This document shows positions 46,718-56,194 of a stretch of DNA of 64,000 nucleotides, piece after piece (position 1 is the first letter of the stretch; every line of letters begins with the position of its first letter). Source of the stretch: an uncultured Lentibacter sp. (lineage in GTDB: Bacteria; Pseudomonadota; Alphaproteobacteria; Rhodobacterales; Rhodobacteraceae); assembly GCA_947497495.1 (NCBI GenBank), contig CANMGT010000003.1, forward strand, positions 186,001 through 250,000, written 5' to 3'. The translations under genes were made by a program, and so were the position numbers. The notes under the pieces are model-generated. The model did no database searches. It saw only the letters and a list, made by a program, of their open reading frames with translations, and was not told the origin of the DNA.

Positions 46718-47260
46718 GCGCGTGAGCCAGCGGTCTACGGACAGCCAGCCACCGCCGAGCATCACCAGAGTTGTGAGCAGGAAGACCCAGAACGTGCGCT
46801 GATCGAGAATGGCGCTGTCGGGCATCCTGTCAAACCACGCGCCGAGCGTTTCGGGGTGTTGGGCGCCGCCATGGCCAAACAAGTCCGTGAGGCTTTGCAC
46901 CACAACGAAGCCTATCATCGCGAGGGCGGAGAGGCGTGTCAGAAGCCCGATGGTTATGAGTAGTGGCAGGGCGAATTCGGCAACTGTTCCGCCGACTACG
47001 ACGGCCCAGTGAAACCAGCCCAGTTGCGAGACATCATAAACGACAGCCTCCATAGCTTTGGGAAAGATCTGCGCGTAAGCCCCTGTTGTTGGAGACAAAA
47101 ATCCGAATAGCCCGTCTCCCAGTTTGGTTGCGCCTGAGGCCCAGAAGTAAAGCAACAGAACCGCCGCAAATGTGAAACGCGCGAGCAGAGGCAGCATGTC
47201 GGCGGCTGAAGCGGACAGGGTCTCGGAAACGGCTTTATAGCGTGATATCAGGGTGTTCAT
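46706..47260 (-). CDS. DoxX-family membrane protein of the bufferin operon
   Basis: A 184-residue protein with four to five hydrophobic helices and the DoxX pattern (LLARFTFAAVLLLYFWASGATKL.., GGTVAEFALPLLITIGLLTRLSALAM). In related operons a DoxX protein accompanies DUF2282, DUF692 and DUF2063 genes. The start overlaps the DUF2063 stop by four bases, so it is coupled to it. The role is unknown; a membrane redox or quinone-linked function is often suggested for DoxX and is only inference here. Confidence 0.88.
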   Translation of the reverse strand: MNTLISRYKAVSETLSASAADMLPLLARFTFAAVLLLYFWASGATKLGDGLFGFLSPTTGAYAQIFPKAMEAVVYDVSQLGWFHWAVVVGGTVAEFALPLLITIGLLTRLSALAMIGFVVVQSLTDLFGHGGAQHPETLGAWFDRMPDSAILDQRTFWVFLLTTLVMLGGGWLSVDRWLTRSKV

Positions 47261-48012
47261 GGGGCTTCCTTAAAGTCGATGCGCGAGATGGCCTGCGCGT
47301 TTAGAAGTGTTGATAAAGCTGTGGATAAGTCGAATTCACTATTTAATTCAGCGGCTTGTGTGGCGGATTGTTCAAGTGTGTTTTTGGCCTGTAAGGCGCG
47401 CACAAAAGCCTGGCCGCCTGCGGGCAGCAAATGCGGCGCCGGATCAAACTCGGGGCGCGTGATCAACACGCTTTCAGCGCGTGCGGCGGGTTTTGCGGCA
47501 TTTGCTTGCGTGTTGTAGGCCCAAAGCGAAAACACAGGCCATTGCGACACAAGACAACGCGTTGACGGGGATAAAACCAGCCGCACCTGCCCAAGGTTTT
47601 GGGTGGGGATTTCGGCCAAGGCCTGCGGCGTTATCACGGGTGCATCTGCGGCGTGATAGCTCTCGCGCAACAGGTATTCCAACCGCGCCACATCGGGGAG
47701 ATAGCCGTATTTGGACAGGGGTTCAAAACCTTCCAGGAAGTCGGCAAAGCCAGCGCCGTAGAGCATCATCACTGCCGAGGCCGGCGGCTCACGGCGCAAG
47801 TATTCGTGCGCGATATTGGTGAAGTTCTCCTCTCCGATGAGCTTCCGGATAGCCGGAAACCCCGCTTCTAGGGCTTCGATCAGCGAGACCGTGACGTTGT
47901 TGCAATAAACGGAAAAGCGGCGCCCGGCGGGGTTGCCGAAGCCGTCTTGCAGGCCTTCCGGCTCGGGCTGGGCAGGGTCAAGCAGGGCTTTTGTGAAAGT
48001 CGCCTGGCTCAT
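47257..48012 (-). CDS. DUF2063 (HvfC/BufC-type) RiPP maturation partner
   Basis: A 251-residue protein with the N-terminal DUF2063 region ([34 protein letters not shown], then [18 protein letters not shown]). In bufferin and related systems, this protein pairs with the DUF692 enzyme to bind precursor peptide. The Pfam label 'putative DNA-binding' does not fit that role. ATG 48012 overlaps the maturase stop (ATGA), giving equal expression. No cysteine motif or membrane segment. Confidence 0.9.
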   Translation of the reverse strand: MSQATFTKALLDPAQPEPEGLQDGFGNPAGRRFSVYCNNVTVSLIEALEAGFPAIRKLIGEENFTNIAHEYLRREPPASAVMMLYGAGFADFLEGFEPLSKYGYLPDVARLEYLLRESYHAADAPVITPQALAEIPTQNLGQVRLVLSPSTRCLVSQWPVFSLWAYNTQANAAKPAARAESVLITRPEFDPAPHLLPAGGQAFVRALQAKNTLEQSATQAAELNSEFDLSTALSTLLNAQAISRIDFKEAP

Positions 48013-48866
48013 GCGCAAACCACCGAGAGGGCTTGCTGGGCACGGTTTGCTTCTGCGGCGAGCGTGGACCAGTCAGGCACATCGTTGTCCCACTCGATCA
48101 GCAAGGGGCAGGGGCCCGCGCGCTCAAGCGTGTAGTCGAGCAGCGCCCAAACCGGATCATCGACTTCGCGACCGTGACTGTCGATCAGAAGGGGGCGCCC
48201 TGCGTCGTCTTCGTCTTCGTCGTGGCCGCCAAGATGGATTTCGCGAACCTGCGCGAGCGGGAAGGCGTCGATATAGGCTTGCGGGCTAAACCCGAGGTTG
48301 GTTGCCGACACGAAGACGTTGTTGACGTCAAGCAGCAGCCCGCAGCCCGTGCGCTGAGCGATCTCGGCCAGAAAGGCGGGTTCGCTCATGTCGGAGGCCT
48401 CAAACGCCAGATATGACGAAGGGTTCTCCAGCAGCATCTGGCGGCCGAGAACGTCTTGTAACTGGTTGATATGGCTCACAACACGGCTCAGCGTGGCGGC
48501 ATTGTAAGGCAGCGGCAGCAAGTCATTCAGAAACGCGCTGTTATGCGACGACCAAGCCAGATGTTCGGAGAAACTGGCGGGGTTGAGCCAGTCGCAAAGG
48601 TGTTTGAGGCGCGCAAGGTGATCGCGGTCAAGCGGGGTTTCACCGCCGATAGACAGGCCCACGCCATGCACGGAAATGGGAAATTTGGCTGATAAATGCT
48701 CAAGCTGCGCGATCGGACGGCCGCCTGCACCCATGTAGTTCTCGGCGTGGATTTCAAGCCAGCCGACAGGGCGGGCATCCGCCATGATTTCAGAGAAATG
48801 CTGGGGCTTGTAGCCAACACCGGGGGCGTTGGGCAACTCTGAAAATGGCGTGCGGGTATCAAGCAT
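48009..48866 (-). CDS. DUF692 multinuclear iron oxidative enzyme (BufB/HvfB-type maturase)
   Basis: A 285-residue TIM-barrel enzyme of the MNIO family. Metal-ligand candidates are in order: [61 protein letters not shown] and LIEWDND. Characterised relatives convert precursor cysteines to oxazolone/thioamide or thiooxazole-type groups. Its likely substrate is the DUF2282 peptide 56 bases upstream. A stem-loop between the two may set the precursor-to-enzyme ratio. Confidence 0.93.
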   Translation of the reverse strand: MLDTRTPFSELPNAPGVGYKPQHFSEIMADARPVGWLEIHAENYMGAGGRPIAQLEHLSAKFPISVHGVGLSIGGETPLDRDHLARLKHLCDWLNPASFSEHLAWSSHNSAFLNDLLPLPYNAATLSRVVSHINQLQDVLGRQMLLENPSSYLAFEASDMSEPAFLAEIAQRTGCGLLLDVNNVFVSATNLGFSPQAYIDAFPLAQVREIHLGGHDEDEDDAGRPLLIDSHGREVDDPVWALLDYTLERAGPCPLLIEWDNDVPDWSTLAAEANRAQQALSVVCA

Positions 48867-48887
48867 TATAAGGCCTCTCGCAGAAAG

Positions 48888-48912
48888 CAAGGGCGGGAAA
48901 ACCCCGCCCTTG
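48888..48912 (-). terminator. Intra-operon stem-loop between bufferin precursor and maturase
   Basis: Perfect 10-bp stem on the minus strand: CAAGGGCGGG, loop GTTTT, CCCGCCCTTG. It lies in the 55-base gap between the DUF2282 stop and the DUF692 start. The bases after it are CTTTCTGC, not a long T-run, so partial termination or protection of the upstream message is more likely than full termination. Confidence 0.75.
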
Positions 48913-48921
48913 AGAGTTCGA

Positions 48922-49227
48922 TCAGGTTTTTGGAAGATCGCGGTCGAGCGCTTCGAGTGAGCCTTTGCGCGCCATGCTGTCCATACCAGCTGGCAGCTCG
49001 ATTTCCATGCAGGTGCCTTTGTCGACGAGCGACCATGCGTTGCCTTGGTAGTCAACTTTCGAGGTGCCTGCGCATGTGGTGCCCGCACCGGCGGCGCAGT
49101 CGTTTTTGCCCGCAAGAGCAACGCCGAAGCACTTTTCTTTTTCGGCGGCTGAGGCTGTTGTGGCGTGGGCGCTGAGGGCGGCTGCGACGGCGCCTGCTAC
49201 GGCAACTGTTTTCATCATGTTAGACAT
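48922..49227 (-). CDS. DUF2282 bufferin-type RiPP precursor (BufA)
   Basis: A 101-residue exported peptide precursor. Signal peptide [24 protein letters not shown], cleaved near residue 27. The mature part has exactly four cysteines (Cys33 in EKCFG, Cys44 in NDCAAG, Cys52 in TTCAGT, Cys73 in GTCMEIE), the layout of DUF2282 bufferins, which bind copper after two cysteines are modified. AAGGGAG precedes the first ATG by eight bases. First gene of a four-gene operon; no sigma/anti-sigma pair is next to it. Confidence 0.92.
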   Translation of the reverse strand: MSNMMKTVAVAGAVAAALSAHATTASAAEKEKCFGVALAGKNDCAAGAGTTCAGTSKVDYQGNAWSLVDKGTCMEIELPAGMDSMARKGSLEALDRDLPKT

Positions 49228-49437
49228 TGGGAACTCCCTTGAACGTTAAAATCAACCGCGTTTTGCGGTGTGATAAAACTAGCGGGGAGAGGGGCACACA
49301 GGCCATTCACGGCATCGTGCATCACGCTAAAGCGAGCGAAGGCGCACCTTTTTGTGATGTATTTTGCCGAATTGGGCCGTAAAATTACAAAGGCGGGCGC
49401 AAATGAATACGCCCGCCAGTTGAATTTGGATCAATTG

Positions 49438-51384
49438 TTACAAAAGGTCGGGTGGCGTTGCGGCTTTTGACAACTCGCTCACGATATCCGCAAAGCTTGT
49501 AACACTTGTCTGCTTCTCGCCAAGACGGCGCACAGTAAGCGTGCGCTCTTCGACTTCGCGATGCCCGATCGCGAGGATGACAGGCACCTTGCCAAGCGAG
49601 TGCTCGCGAACTTTATAGTTGATCTTTTCGTTGCGCGTATCGACTTCGGCGCGCACACCAGCGGCGACAAGCGCGGCCACAACTTCATGTGCGTAGTCAT
49701 CGGCATCCGAGATGATCGTCGCGACAACAACCTGACGCGGGGCCAGCCAGAAGGGCAGCTTGCCTGCGTGTTCCTCAATGAGGATGCCGATGAAGCGTTC
49801 AAAGCTGCCCAGCGTCGCGCGGTGCAACATATAGGGCAGGTGCTTGTCGCCGTCCGCGCCAACATAGGCGGCATTGAGGCGTTCGGGCATGTTACTGTCA
49901 ACTTGCAGCGTGCCACATTGCCACTCGCGCCCGATCGCATCGGTCAGGGTGAACTCGAGTTTGGGGCCGTAAAACGCGCCTTCTCCCGGCAGCAGCTCAT
50001 ACTCGTGCCCAGCCGCGTTACAGGCGTCGCCCAACGCGGCTTCGAGCTTGTCCCATGTCTCCTCACTCCCGATCCGCTTTTCAGGGCGGGTCGACAGCTT
50101 GATGGTCCAGTCATCAAAGCCGAGGTCAGAGTAGACAGCGGCGAGGAAGTTGATGAACTTGGCAGTCTCGTCAACGATCTGATCTTCGGTGCAGAAAATG
50201 TGCCCGTCATCTTGAGTAAAGCCGCGCACGCGCATGATGCCGTGCAGGGCGCCCGAGGGCTCATAGCGGTTGCACGAGCCGAACTCGGCCAAGCGCAGCG
50301 GCAAGTCACGGTAGCTTTTGAGGCCTTGGTTAAAGATCTGGATGTGGCACGGGCAGTTCATCGGCTTGAGCGCGTTGATTGTCTTTTCGCGGGCGTGGTC
50401 TTCATCCACTTCCACGATAAACATGTTCTCCTGGTAGCTCTCCCAGTGGCCCGAGGCCTCCCAGAGTTTGCGGTTCACAACCTGCGGCGTGTTCACCTCA
50501 ACATACCCGCCTGCGCGCTGGCGACGGCGCATATAGTCTTGCAGCTCAGTGTAAATGCGCCAGCCGTTCGGGTGCCAGAAAATCTGGCCCGGAGCCTCTT
50601 CTTGCATGTGGAACAAATCCATCTCGCGGCCGAGCTTGCGGTGGTCGCGTTTGGCGGCTTCCTCAAGCATGTTGAGGTGCGCTTTGAGCTTTTCCTTGCC
50701 CGTGAAGGCCACGCCGTAAATGCGCTGAAGCATCTCGCGGTTACTGTCGCCCCGCCAGTAGGCGCCTGCAACGCTCATCAGTTTGAAGGCGTCAGCAGGA
50801 AGCTGGCCTGTGTTTTGCAGGTGCGGTCCGCGGCACAGGTCTTGCCAGTCGCCGTGCCAGTACATGCGCAGTGGCTCGTCGCCGGGAATGGCGTCGATCA
50901 GCTCGACTTTAAAGGGCTCGTTGTTGTCTTTGTAAAACTGAACAGCCTTGTCGCGTGGCCAGATTTCTGTGCGCACATCATCACGCAAGTTGATGATTTC
51001 TTTCATCTTCTTCTCGATGAGCGCAAGGTCTTCGGGCGTGAACGGCTCTTTGCGGTCAAAGTCGTAGTACCAGCCGTTGTTGATCACAGGGCCAATCGTG
51101 ACTTTGACATCCGGCCACAGCTCCTGCACGGCGCGGGCCATGACATGCGCAAAGTCGTGGCGGATCAGCTCATTGGCTTGCTCTTCGTCCTTGAGCGTAT
51201 GAAGCGCAATTTCGGCGTCAGCCTCGATGGGCCATTGCAAGTCCCAGTGCTGGCCGTTGACTGTTGCCGAGATGGCCTTCTTGCGCAGGCTCGACGAAAT
51301 GTCAGCCGCCACATCGGCAGGGGTCATGCCCGCCTCGTAGCTGCGTGAATTGCCGTCAGGAAGTGTCAGGGAAATCTGGCTCAT
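49438..51384 (-). CDS. thrS: Threonyl-tRNA synthetase
   Basis: A 648-residue class II synthetase with the full bacterial layout: N-terminal TGS ([29 protein letters not shown]), editing domain with [10 protein letters not shown] and later CNRYEPSG, catalytic core ([13 protein letters not shown] zinc Cys; [14 protein letters not shown]is; [18 protein letters not shown]) and anticodon domain ([11 protein letters not shown]). Codon usage and length are normal. Monocistronic in appearance, with 165 bases to the divergent hydrolase gene. Confidence 0.97.
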   Translation of the reverse strand: MSQISLTLPDGNSRSYEAGMTPADVAADISSSLRKKAISATVNGQHWDLQWPIEADAEIALHTLKDEEQANELIRHDFAHVMARAVQELWPDVKVTIGPVINNGWYYDFDRKEPFTPEDLALIEKKMKEIINLRDDVRTEIWPRDKAVQFYKDNNEPFKVELIDAIPGDEPLRMYWHGDWQDLCRGPHLQNTGQLPADAFKLMSVAGAYWRGDSNREMLQRIYGVAFTGKEKLKAHLNMLEEAAKRDHRKLGREMDLFHMQEEAPGQIFWHPNGWRIYTELQDYMRRRQRAGGYVEVNTPQVVNRKLWEASGHWESYQENMFIVEVDEDHAREKTINALKPMNCPCHIQIFNQGLKSYRDLPLRLAEFGSCNRYEPSGALHGIMRVRGFTQDDGHIFCTEDQIVDETAKFINFLAAVYSDLGFDDWTIKLSTRPEKRIGSEETWDKLEAALGDACNAAGHEYELLPGEGAFYGPKLEFTLTDAIGREWQCGTLQVDSNMPERLNAAYVGADGDKHLPYMLHRATLGSFERFIGILIEEHAGKLPFWLAPRQVVVATIISDADDYAHEVVAALVAAGVRAEVDTRNEKINYKVREHSLGKVPVILAIGHREVEERTLTVRRLGEKQTSVTSFADIVSELSKAATPPDLL

Positions 51385-51549
51385 GGCCTAGCTCCTCGTC
51401 AGTTTGGCGCCTACAAAAGCGCCCGGTTGCGGGTTGGGTTCGCGAGGGTTTTGCGCTTTTGGCCTAGGCAAGTCAAGCGGGGGCTTGTGAGGGGTGTGAG
51501 CCTGTTGCAAACTAGGCCGAACACGGCGCCAAACACGGGGAGGGCCAGC

Positions 51550-52299
51550 ATGAGCCATACGCAGTATTTTGACACGCCACAGGGGCGGCGGATCGCCTAT
51601 CACAAACAGGGCGGGCAGGGGCCATGCATAGTATTCTGTGGCGGCCTGAAGTCTGACATGGAAGGCACCAAGGCTGTTCACCTTGAGGCTTGGGCCAAGG
51701 ACAATGGCTATGCCTCGCTGCGGTTTGACTATTCTGGCCATGGCGAAAGCTCTGGCCGCTTTGAAGAGGGCTGCATCGGCGACTGGCACCAAGACACGCT
51801 TGCCATTTTGAAAGGCGTGACAGCTGGCCCGCTGCTGATTGTCGGCTCCTCCATGGGAGGCTGGCAGGCGCTGCTTCTGGCGCGCGCTATCCCCGAGCGG
51901 ATCGCGGGCATGGTCACGATCGCCGCATCACCGGATTTCACCGAAGACAGCTATCTCCCAAGCTTTTCCGATGCGCAAAAAGAAGCCCTTGAGCGGGACG
52001 GGTTTGTCGAGCTGCCCTCGGACTATATGGATCCCTATATCGTCACCAAAAGGATGATCGAGGACGGGCGCAACCACTTGGTTATGCGCGATAGGCTCGT
52101 GATGGATTTTCCTGTCAGGTTCTTGCAAGGCACGGCTGACGAAGCTGTCAGCACGGCCCACGCTGTGGGCCTTTTAGAGCACGCCGAGGGGCCTGATATG
52201 CGCCTTACTCTGGTGAAAGATGCCGATCACCGCTTTTCTGATGCCACCTGTCTGAAACTTCTTGAAGAGGCGCTGGCCGACGTGATCGCTCGCATATGA
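51550..52299 (+). CDS. Alpha/beta hydrolase, ABHD10-like
   Basis: A 249-residue serine hydrolase with catalytic elbow GSSMGGW (Ser101), FDYSGHGESSG before it, acid loop QGTADEAVS (Asp) and final DADHRFSD (His). The short lidless fold matches the alphaproteobacterial relatives of the mitochondrial depalmitoylase ABHD10; a thioesterase activity is only inferred. ATG 51550 follows GGGGAGGGCC. It overlaps the next hydrolase start by four bases. Confidence 0.9.
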   Translation: MSHTQYFDTPQGRRIAYHKQGGQGPCIVFCGGLKSDMEGTKAVHLEAWAKDNGYASLRFDYSGHGESSGRFEEGCIGDWHQDTLAILKGVTAGPLLIVGSSMGGWQALLLARAIPERIAGMVTIAASPDFTEDSYLPSFSDAQKEALERDGFVELPSDYMDPYIVTKRMIEDGRNHLVMRDRLVMDFPVRFLQGTADEAVSTAHAVGLLEHAEGPDMRLTLVKDADHRFSDATCLKLLEEALADVIARI

Positions 52300-53276
52300 G
52301 ACGGTTTGGCAGATGGCTGGGCAGGTTGCTTTTGGCGCTCGCCGCCGTCTGCTCGCTGGCATATCTGTTTGGCCCCTACGAGAGGGTTGATCTTGCGGCC
52401 CAATTTGAGCCCCGCAAGTTTGGCGAGGGGGTGCAGGTTTACTTTGAAAGCATCGAAAGCGCTTTCGAGGACATCACAGAAGGCGTTGAAAAACGCGTTA
52501 TCTGGGCCGGCCAGCAGGAGGTGCGCACGCCGCTGTCACTGGTCTATATCCACGGGTTTTCAGCGACATCCGAAGAGATCAGGCCCGTGCCGGACAGGCT
52601 CGCCGCTGCCCTTGGCGCCAACCTTGTTTACACACGACTGACAGGCCACGGGCGCGGCGGAACGGCCTTGGCAGAGGCCCGCGTTTCCGACTGGATGCAC
52701 GACACCGTCGAGGCCTTGGCCGCCGCGCGCGCTGTCGGTGACGAGGTTGTCGTGCTGGGCACATCGACAGGCGGGACATTGGCCGCACTTGCAATGCTTG
52801 ACGACGCACAGCAGGCGAAGATCAAGGGGATCGTGTTTGTCTCGCCCAACTTTGGCATCAATGACCCGATGGCCCCGCTCCTGACCATGCCTGCCGCGCG
52901 CTATATTTTACCGCTGGTGGCTGGCCACGAGCGCTCGTGGAAGGCCGCGAATGGGTTGCAGGAGAAATACTGGACAACACGTTACCCGACAGTTGCCGTT
53001 TTCCCGCTGGCCGCCCTCGTAAAAGAGGCCGCATCGGCAAGCTACAGCGCGCTGAGCATTCCTGCGCTTTTTCACTACGCGCTTGATGACCGCGTCGTTG
53101 ACGGGGCCGCGAGTGCGCGCGTCTCCCGCGACTGGGGCGGAGCTGTGACTGAGGCAATTTTGCCCGAAGATGCGAAAGTCGGGGCGAGCCGCCATGTCAT
53201 TGCCGGAGACATCATTTCCCCCGCACAGACGGCGGCCACGACTGAGATTATACTGAATTGGATCAAAGGGTTATAG
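52296..53276 (+). CDS. Membrane-anchored or exported alpha/beta hydrolase
   Basis: A 326-residue hydrolase beginning with a hydrophobic segment (RWLGRLLLALAAVCSLAYLFG) that anchors or exports it. Catalytic features: YIHGFSATSEEIRP oxyanion loop, nucleophile GTSTGGT (Ser157), YALDDRVVDGAAS acid loop, and GASRHVIAGDIISP His. Resembles lysophospholipase/esterase-like proteins of this clade; substrate unknown. Coupled to the previous gene; the following gene begins one base after its stop. Confidence 0.85.
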   Translation: MRRFGRWLGRLLLALAAVCSLAYLFGPYERVDLAAQFEPRKFGEGVQVYFESIESAFEDITEGVEKRVIWAGQQEVRTPLSLVYIHGFSATSEEIRPVPDRLAAALGANLVYTRLTGHGRGGTALAEARVSDWMHDTVEALAAARAVGDEVVVLGTSTGGTLAALAMLDDAQQAKIKGIVFVSPNFGINDPMAPLLTMPAARYILPLVAGHERSWKAANGLQEKYWTTRYPTVAVFPLAALVKEAASASYSALSIPALFHYALDDRVVDGAASARVSRDWGGAVTEAILPEDAKVGASRHVIAGDIISPAQTAATTEIILNWIKGL

Positions 53277-53277
53277 C

Positions 53278-53706
53278 ATGGAGCAACGGATATCTCTGAT
53301 CACGCTTGGCGTGTCGGATATAGCGCGTTCGGCGGCGTTTTACGAGGCCCTTGGCTGGCAGCGCGTTGACAGCCCTGATGGGGTTGTCGCGTTTGATCTG
53401 ATCGGCATGACGCTGGGGCTTTACCCGCGCGCCAAACTAGCGGAAGACATGGGGCTGAGCGAAACGGAGCTTGGCCACGGAGCCATGACGCTGAGCCATA
53501 ACCTGCGCGAAAAAGCAGAGGTTTCAGAGCTGATGAAAGCGGCTCGTGAGGCTGACGCGCGTATCCTCAAAGACGCAAGTGACGTGTTTTGGGGCGGGCA
53601 CCACGGCTATTTCGCAGACCCTGACGGGCACATCTGGGAGATCACGTTTAACCCGTTTTCGCCCCTGTCCGATGAGGGCGCATTCTGCTGGAACGGTTAC
53701 AGCTGA
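53278..53706 (+). CDS. VOC-family protein
   Basis: A 142-residue glyoxalase/bleomycin-resistance-like protein: LITLGVSDIARSAAFYEALGW, LSHNLREKAEVSELMKAAREAD, and GGHHGYFADPDGHIWEITFNP. The metal-ligand positions are not all typical of glyoxalase I, so a binding or other VOC role is as likely. Inside a run of tightly spaced genes; its stop overlaps the next start (TGATG). Confidence 0.85.
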   Translation: MEQRISLITLGVSDIARSAAFYEALGWQRVDSPDGVVAFDLIGMTLGLYPRAKLAEDMGLSETELGHGAMTLSHNLREKAEVSELMKAAREADARILKDASDVFWGGHHGYFADPDGHIWEITFNPFSPLSDEGAFCWNGYS

Positions 53707-54344
53707 TGCGGCCCCCAAAGAGCATGTGGAGCCTTGAAAAACTGGGGCGCGTGCGGCTTTCAAAATACTTTTACATGCGCGAATTTCTTTACTCGGAGAT
53801 CGCCAATTTCCATGCCCTACAAAACATTCCGGAGAAGCCGGAGCTGGCGATCGCCAATGGACGGGCGTTTTGTGAGGCCTTGCTTGACCCGCTTGAAGAA
53901 ACCTTCGGGCGCGTGGCTGTGCGCTCGGGCTACCGTTCAGGCACACTCAACACTTTTGGCAATGAAAACCGCCTCAACTGCGCCCGAAATGACTATCCGC
54001 AGGAGTGCCATATCTGGGACAGGGGCGAGGGCACGGAGGCGATCGCAGGGGCCTCCATCGCGTTGCCGTGGTTTGCGGACCACTATGAAAAAGGGCGTGA
54101 TTGGAGGGACTTGGCCTATTGGATCCATGATCACTTGCCTTATTCCGAGCTCTGGTTTTTCCCAAAGCTCTGCGCGTTTAACATCAGTTGGCGGCCAAAG
54201 CCCTGGCGCATGATTTCAAGCTACATCGCGCCGCGCGGCACCTTGCTGGCAAGAGGGGCCGAGCCAGAGGAAAGCCTTGCCGCGCGCCAGACAAGATATG
54301 CTGATTTTCCGCCTTTTCGCGGGCTGGTCGGATTCGAAGGTTGA
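53706..54344 (+). CDS. M15-peptidase-like hypothetical protein
   Basis: A 212-residue soluble protein. The pattern LSKYFYMREFLYSE, then EETFGRVAVRSGYRSGTLN, a His in ECHIWD and YSELWFFPKLCAFNISW resembles D-Ala-D-Ala carboxypeptidase-like (M15) domains, but the metal triad is not clearly complete. No signal peptide, so a cell-wall role is uncertain. Fourth gene of a five-gene run of hydrolases. Possibly a phage-lysin relative. Confidence 0.6.
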   Translation: MRPPKSMWSLEKLGRVRLSKYFYMREFLYSEIANFHALQNIPEKPELAIANGRAFCEALLDPLEETFGRVAVRSGYRSGTLNTFGNENRLNCARNDYPQECHIWDRGEGTEAIAGASIALPWFADHYEKGRDWRDLAYWIHDHLPYSELWFFPKLCAFNISWRPKPWRMISSYIAPRGTLLARGAEPEESLAARQTRYADFPPFRGLVGFEG

Positions 54345-54401
54345 CGTGCCAGCGCGGTGTGCGAAGTTGGCGCGCAAGACAGTCACAAAGGCGCAAAAGC
54401 G

Positions 54402-55115
54402 ATGACAGAACCCCTTCTGCTGATCCCCGGAATGATGTGCGATTCACGCTTGTTTCAAAGGCAAATCGAGCATTTTTCGTTGGAGAGGAACGTGATGATC
54501 GCGTCGATGGGAAAGGGCGAGCGGATCGAGGAAATTGCCTCGGAAATTCTCATGCAGGCGCCGCAGAAATTTGCGCTGGCTGGGCTGTCGATGGGCGGCA
54601 TCATCGCGATGGAAATTTTGCGCCGTGCGCCTGAGCGTGTGACGCGTATCTGCTTGATGGACACCAACCCGCTGGCGGAGACACCGCAAAGCGCGGCGGC
54701 TTACGAGCCGATGATTGTGGGCATCAGATCAGGGCGGATGATGGACGTGATCCGCGGCTTCTTGAAGCCCGAATACCTTGCCCCGGGAGCCGGGCGCATG
54801 GCTGTTCTGGCGCGCTCGCAAGAAATGGCTGCAAGCCTTGGACCAGAAGCTTTTTTGCGCCAAATCAGGGCCTTACAGCGCCGGCGTGACCAACAGGCCG
54901 TCCTGCGCAAGTGTCGCGTTCCCGCGCTTGTGGTGTGCGGTGCGCATGACGGGCTGACCCCGCCCAAGCGGCACGAGTTTATGGCCGAGCTGATCCCCTA
55001 TGCGAAGCTGCAGATCATCGAAAATGCGGGCCATATCCCGACATTGGAAGCGCCGGAAGAAGTCAACGCGCTCCTCACTGATTGGCTGCAACAGCCCTAT
55101 GTTTTGCGCGACTGA
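54402..55115 (+). CDS. Alpha/beta hydrolase
   Basis: A 237-residue hydrolase with nucleophile GLSMGGI (Ser63), LLIPGMMCDSRLF at the oxyanion position, acid loop GAHDGLTPP (Asp) and NAGHIPTLEAPE (His). A small lid is formed by residues 110-165. ATG 54402 is chosen over an upstream in-frame Met because the fold begins four residues later. The last gene of the run; a repeat follows. Confidence 0.9.
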   Translation: MTEPLLLIPGMMCDSRLFQRQIEHFSLERNVMIASMGKGERIEEIASEILMQAPQKFALAGLSMGGIIAMEILRRAPERVTRICLMDTNPLAETPQSAAAYEPMIVGIRSGRMMDVIRGFLKPEYLAPGAGRMAVLARSQEMAASLGPEAFLRQIRALQRRRDQQAVLRKCRVPALVVCGAHDGLTPPKRHEFMAELIPYAKLQIIENAGHIPTLEAPEEVNALLTDWLQQPYVLRD

Positions 55116-55153
55116 CAGCCCGCGTTAACGAATGCCAGTTCTGCGGGAATCAG

Positions 55154-55221
55154 CAGTGCCTACGGTATGCAGCTTTGTATGCAGCTCTCCGTGCAGCACG
55201 CGTGCATACAGTTTTTGGGCG
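55154..55221. repeat. 68-bp dispersed repeat, copy 2 (partner at 2972-3038)
   Basis: Same orientation as copy 1. Internal 12-bp period: TATGCAGCTTTG, TATGCAGCTCTC, CGTGCAGCACGC, GTGCATACAG. It lies in the 126-base gap between convergent genes (stops at 55115 and 55242), so it is unlikely to be a promoter. Differences from copy 1 are clustered at unit ends while the TATGCAG and GTGCA cores are kept. Confidence 0.85.
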
Positions 55222-55241
55222 ATCTGGCGGGGTGTCAAACG

Positions 55242-56147
55242 TTAAGGCTGCGGGCGCCGCGCGGGCCAAAGGCGCAACCAAGTGCCGCCCAAGGCACGTG
55301 ACTGCGCGCCCACTCCAAGCTTGAAACGCGCGAGGCTGGCTGAGGTCTGCGTGTCGACGGTGCCGAGATCCAAGCGCTCGATGTTGCGGGCCTTCAGGCT
55401 TTGCATGGCCTCCCAGAGCAACAGGTTGTGCGCGCCGCGTTTGCGCCCGCCGTCGCCCGACCATCCGATATGATAGCTGGCTGCGCGCCCATGCAGCAAG
55501 AACAGCATCGCGGCGAGGGGGGTGCCCTCTGCTTCAAGCGTAAACATCCGCAGGGATCTGGGGGCGGCTTGTGACATCGCCAGCACCATCGCGGGCGGAA
55601 AAGCCCGATAGCGGCGTTGCTTTTGCTGGGCGGCCTCTTGTCTAAGCAGCCAGCTGTCGCGCGCGGGCTTGAAAGCGCGGTGCAGCAGTTTGCAGCGGCT
55701 GGGCAGGGCGGCCTCTGCGGCGGTGAGGCGGTTGCGCCATTTGCCGTGCATGTTTGCGCGCAACTGCGCGACTGGCAAGGTCAGATCCAGCTCGGCGATA
55801 TGCGCTGATGTGAGGATCTGGCGAAATCCGGCGGCTTTGAGCGCCGCCGAATCGGCGGGAAACTCGGCGTTAACAAGCCGCACGCCTTGCTGCGCCGCGC
55901 TCTGAAAGCTTTCCGTTCTTTCGGCGAGACTGGGCGCACTGGTTGAACTGGGCGCACTGGTTGAACTGGTCACATCAGTCGAACTGGCCCACACAGGCCC
56001 CCGTGACACAAGTGCAGGCAAGGGGCGGCGGCGCAACGCAAAGGCGCGCCCATGCGGCAACTCCAGGCTGACAACCTCGCGGCCCATGAGCGCGAGCGCG
56101 TCATTGAACAGGTTGGACTGTTGCAGGGGAGCATTTTCAGCTGTCAT
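55242..56147 (-). CDS. FemAB-like GNAT acyltransferase
   Basis: A 301-residue protein with a peptidoglycan/FemAB-like acetyltransferase domain in its C-terminal half (LRANMHGKWRNRLTAAEAAL.., GTPLAAMLFLLHGRAASYHIGWSGDGGRKRGAHNLLLWEAMQSLK). The N-terminal part contains a Ser/Thr/Pro/Ala-rich linker encoded by an 18-bp tandem repeat (SSTSAP units). No signal peptide. A short gene diverges from it on the plus strand. Acceptor unknown; a cell-wall or exopolysaccharide role is inference. Confidence 0.78.
   Translation of the reverse strand: MTAENAPLQQSNLFNDALALMGREVVSLELPHGRAFALRRRPLPALVSRGPVWASSTDVTSSTSAPSSTSAPSLAERTESFQSAAQQGVRLVNAEFPADSAALKAAGFRQILTSAHIAELDLTLPVAQLRANMHGKWRNRLTAAEAALPSRCKLLHRAFKPARDSWLLRQEAAQQKQRRYRAFPPAMVLAMSQAAPRSLRMFTLEAEGTPLAAMLFLLHGRAASYHIGWSGDGGRKRGAHNLLLWEAMQSLKARNIERLDLGTVDTQTSASLARFKLGVGAQSRALGGTWLRLWPARRPQP
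55930..55983. repeat. 18-bp tandem repeat inside the GNAT gene
   Basis: CTGGGCGCACTGGTTGAA occurs twice perfectly (55930-55947, 55948-55965) and once with changes (55966-55983, CTGGTCACATCAGTCGAA). It is in frame and encodes repeated STSAPS units in a linker, so copy-number change would lengthen or shorten the linker without frameshift. Confidence 0.9.
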
Positions 56148-56194
56148 GGGCTTGTTAAGCCAAATGAAACCTAAAACGTGGTTAATCTCAGCTT

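Noticed and set aside
49561..51348. A 595-codon open frame on the plus strand opposite thrS
   Set aside because: It is fully antisense to a well-supported thrS gene, lacks any recognisable domain and has composition expected from the complementary strand of GC-rich coding DNA.
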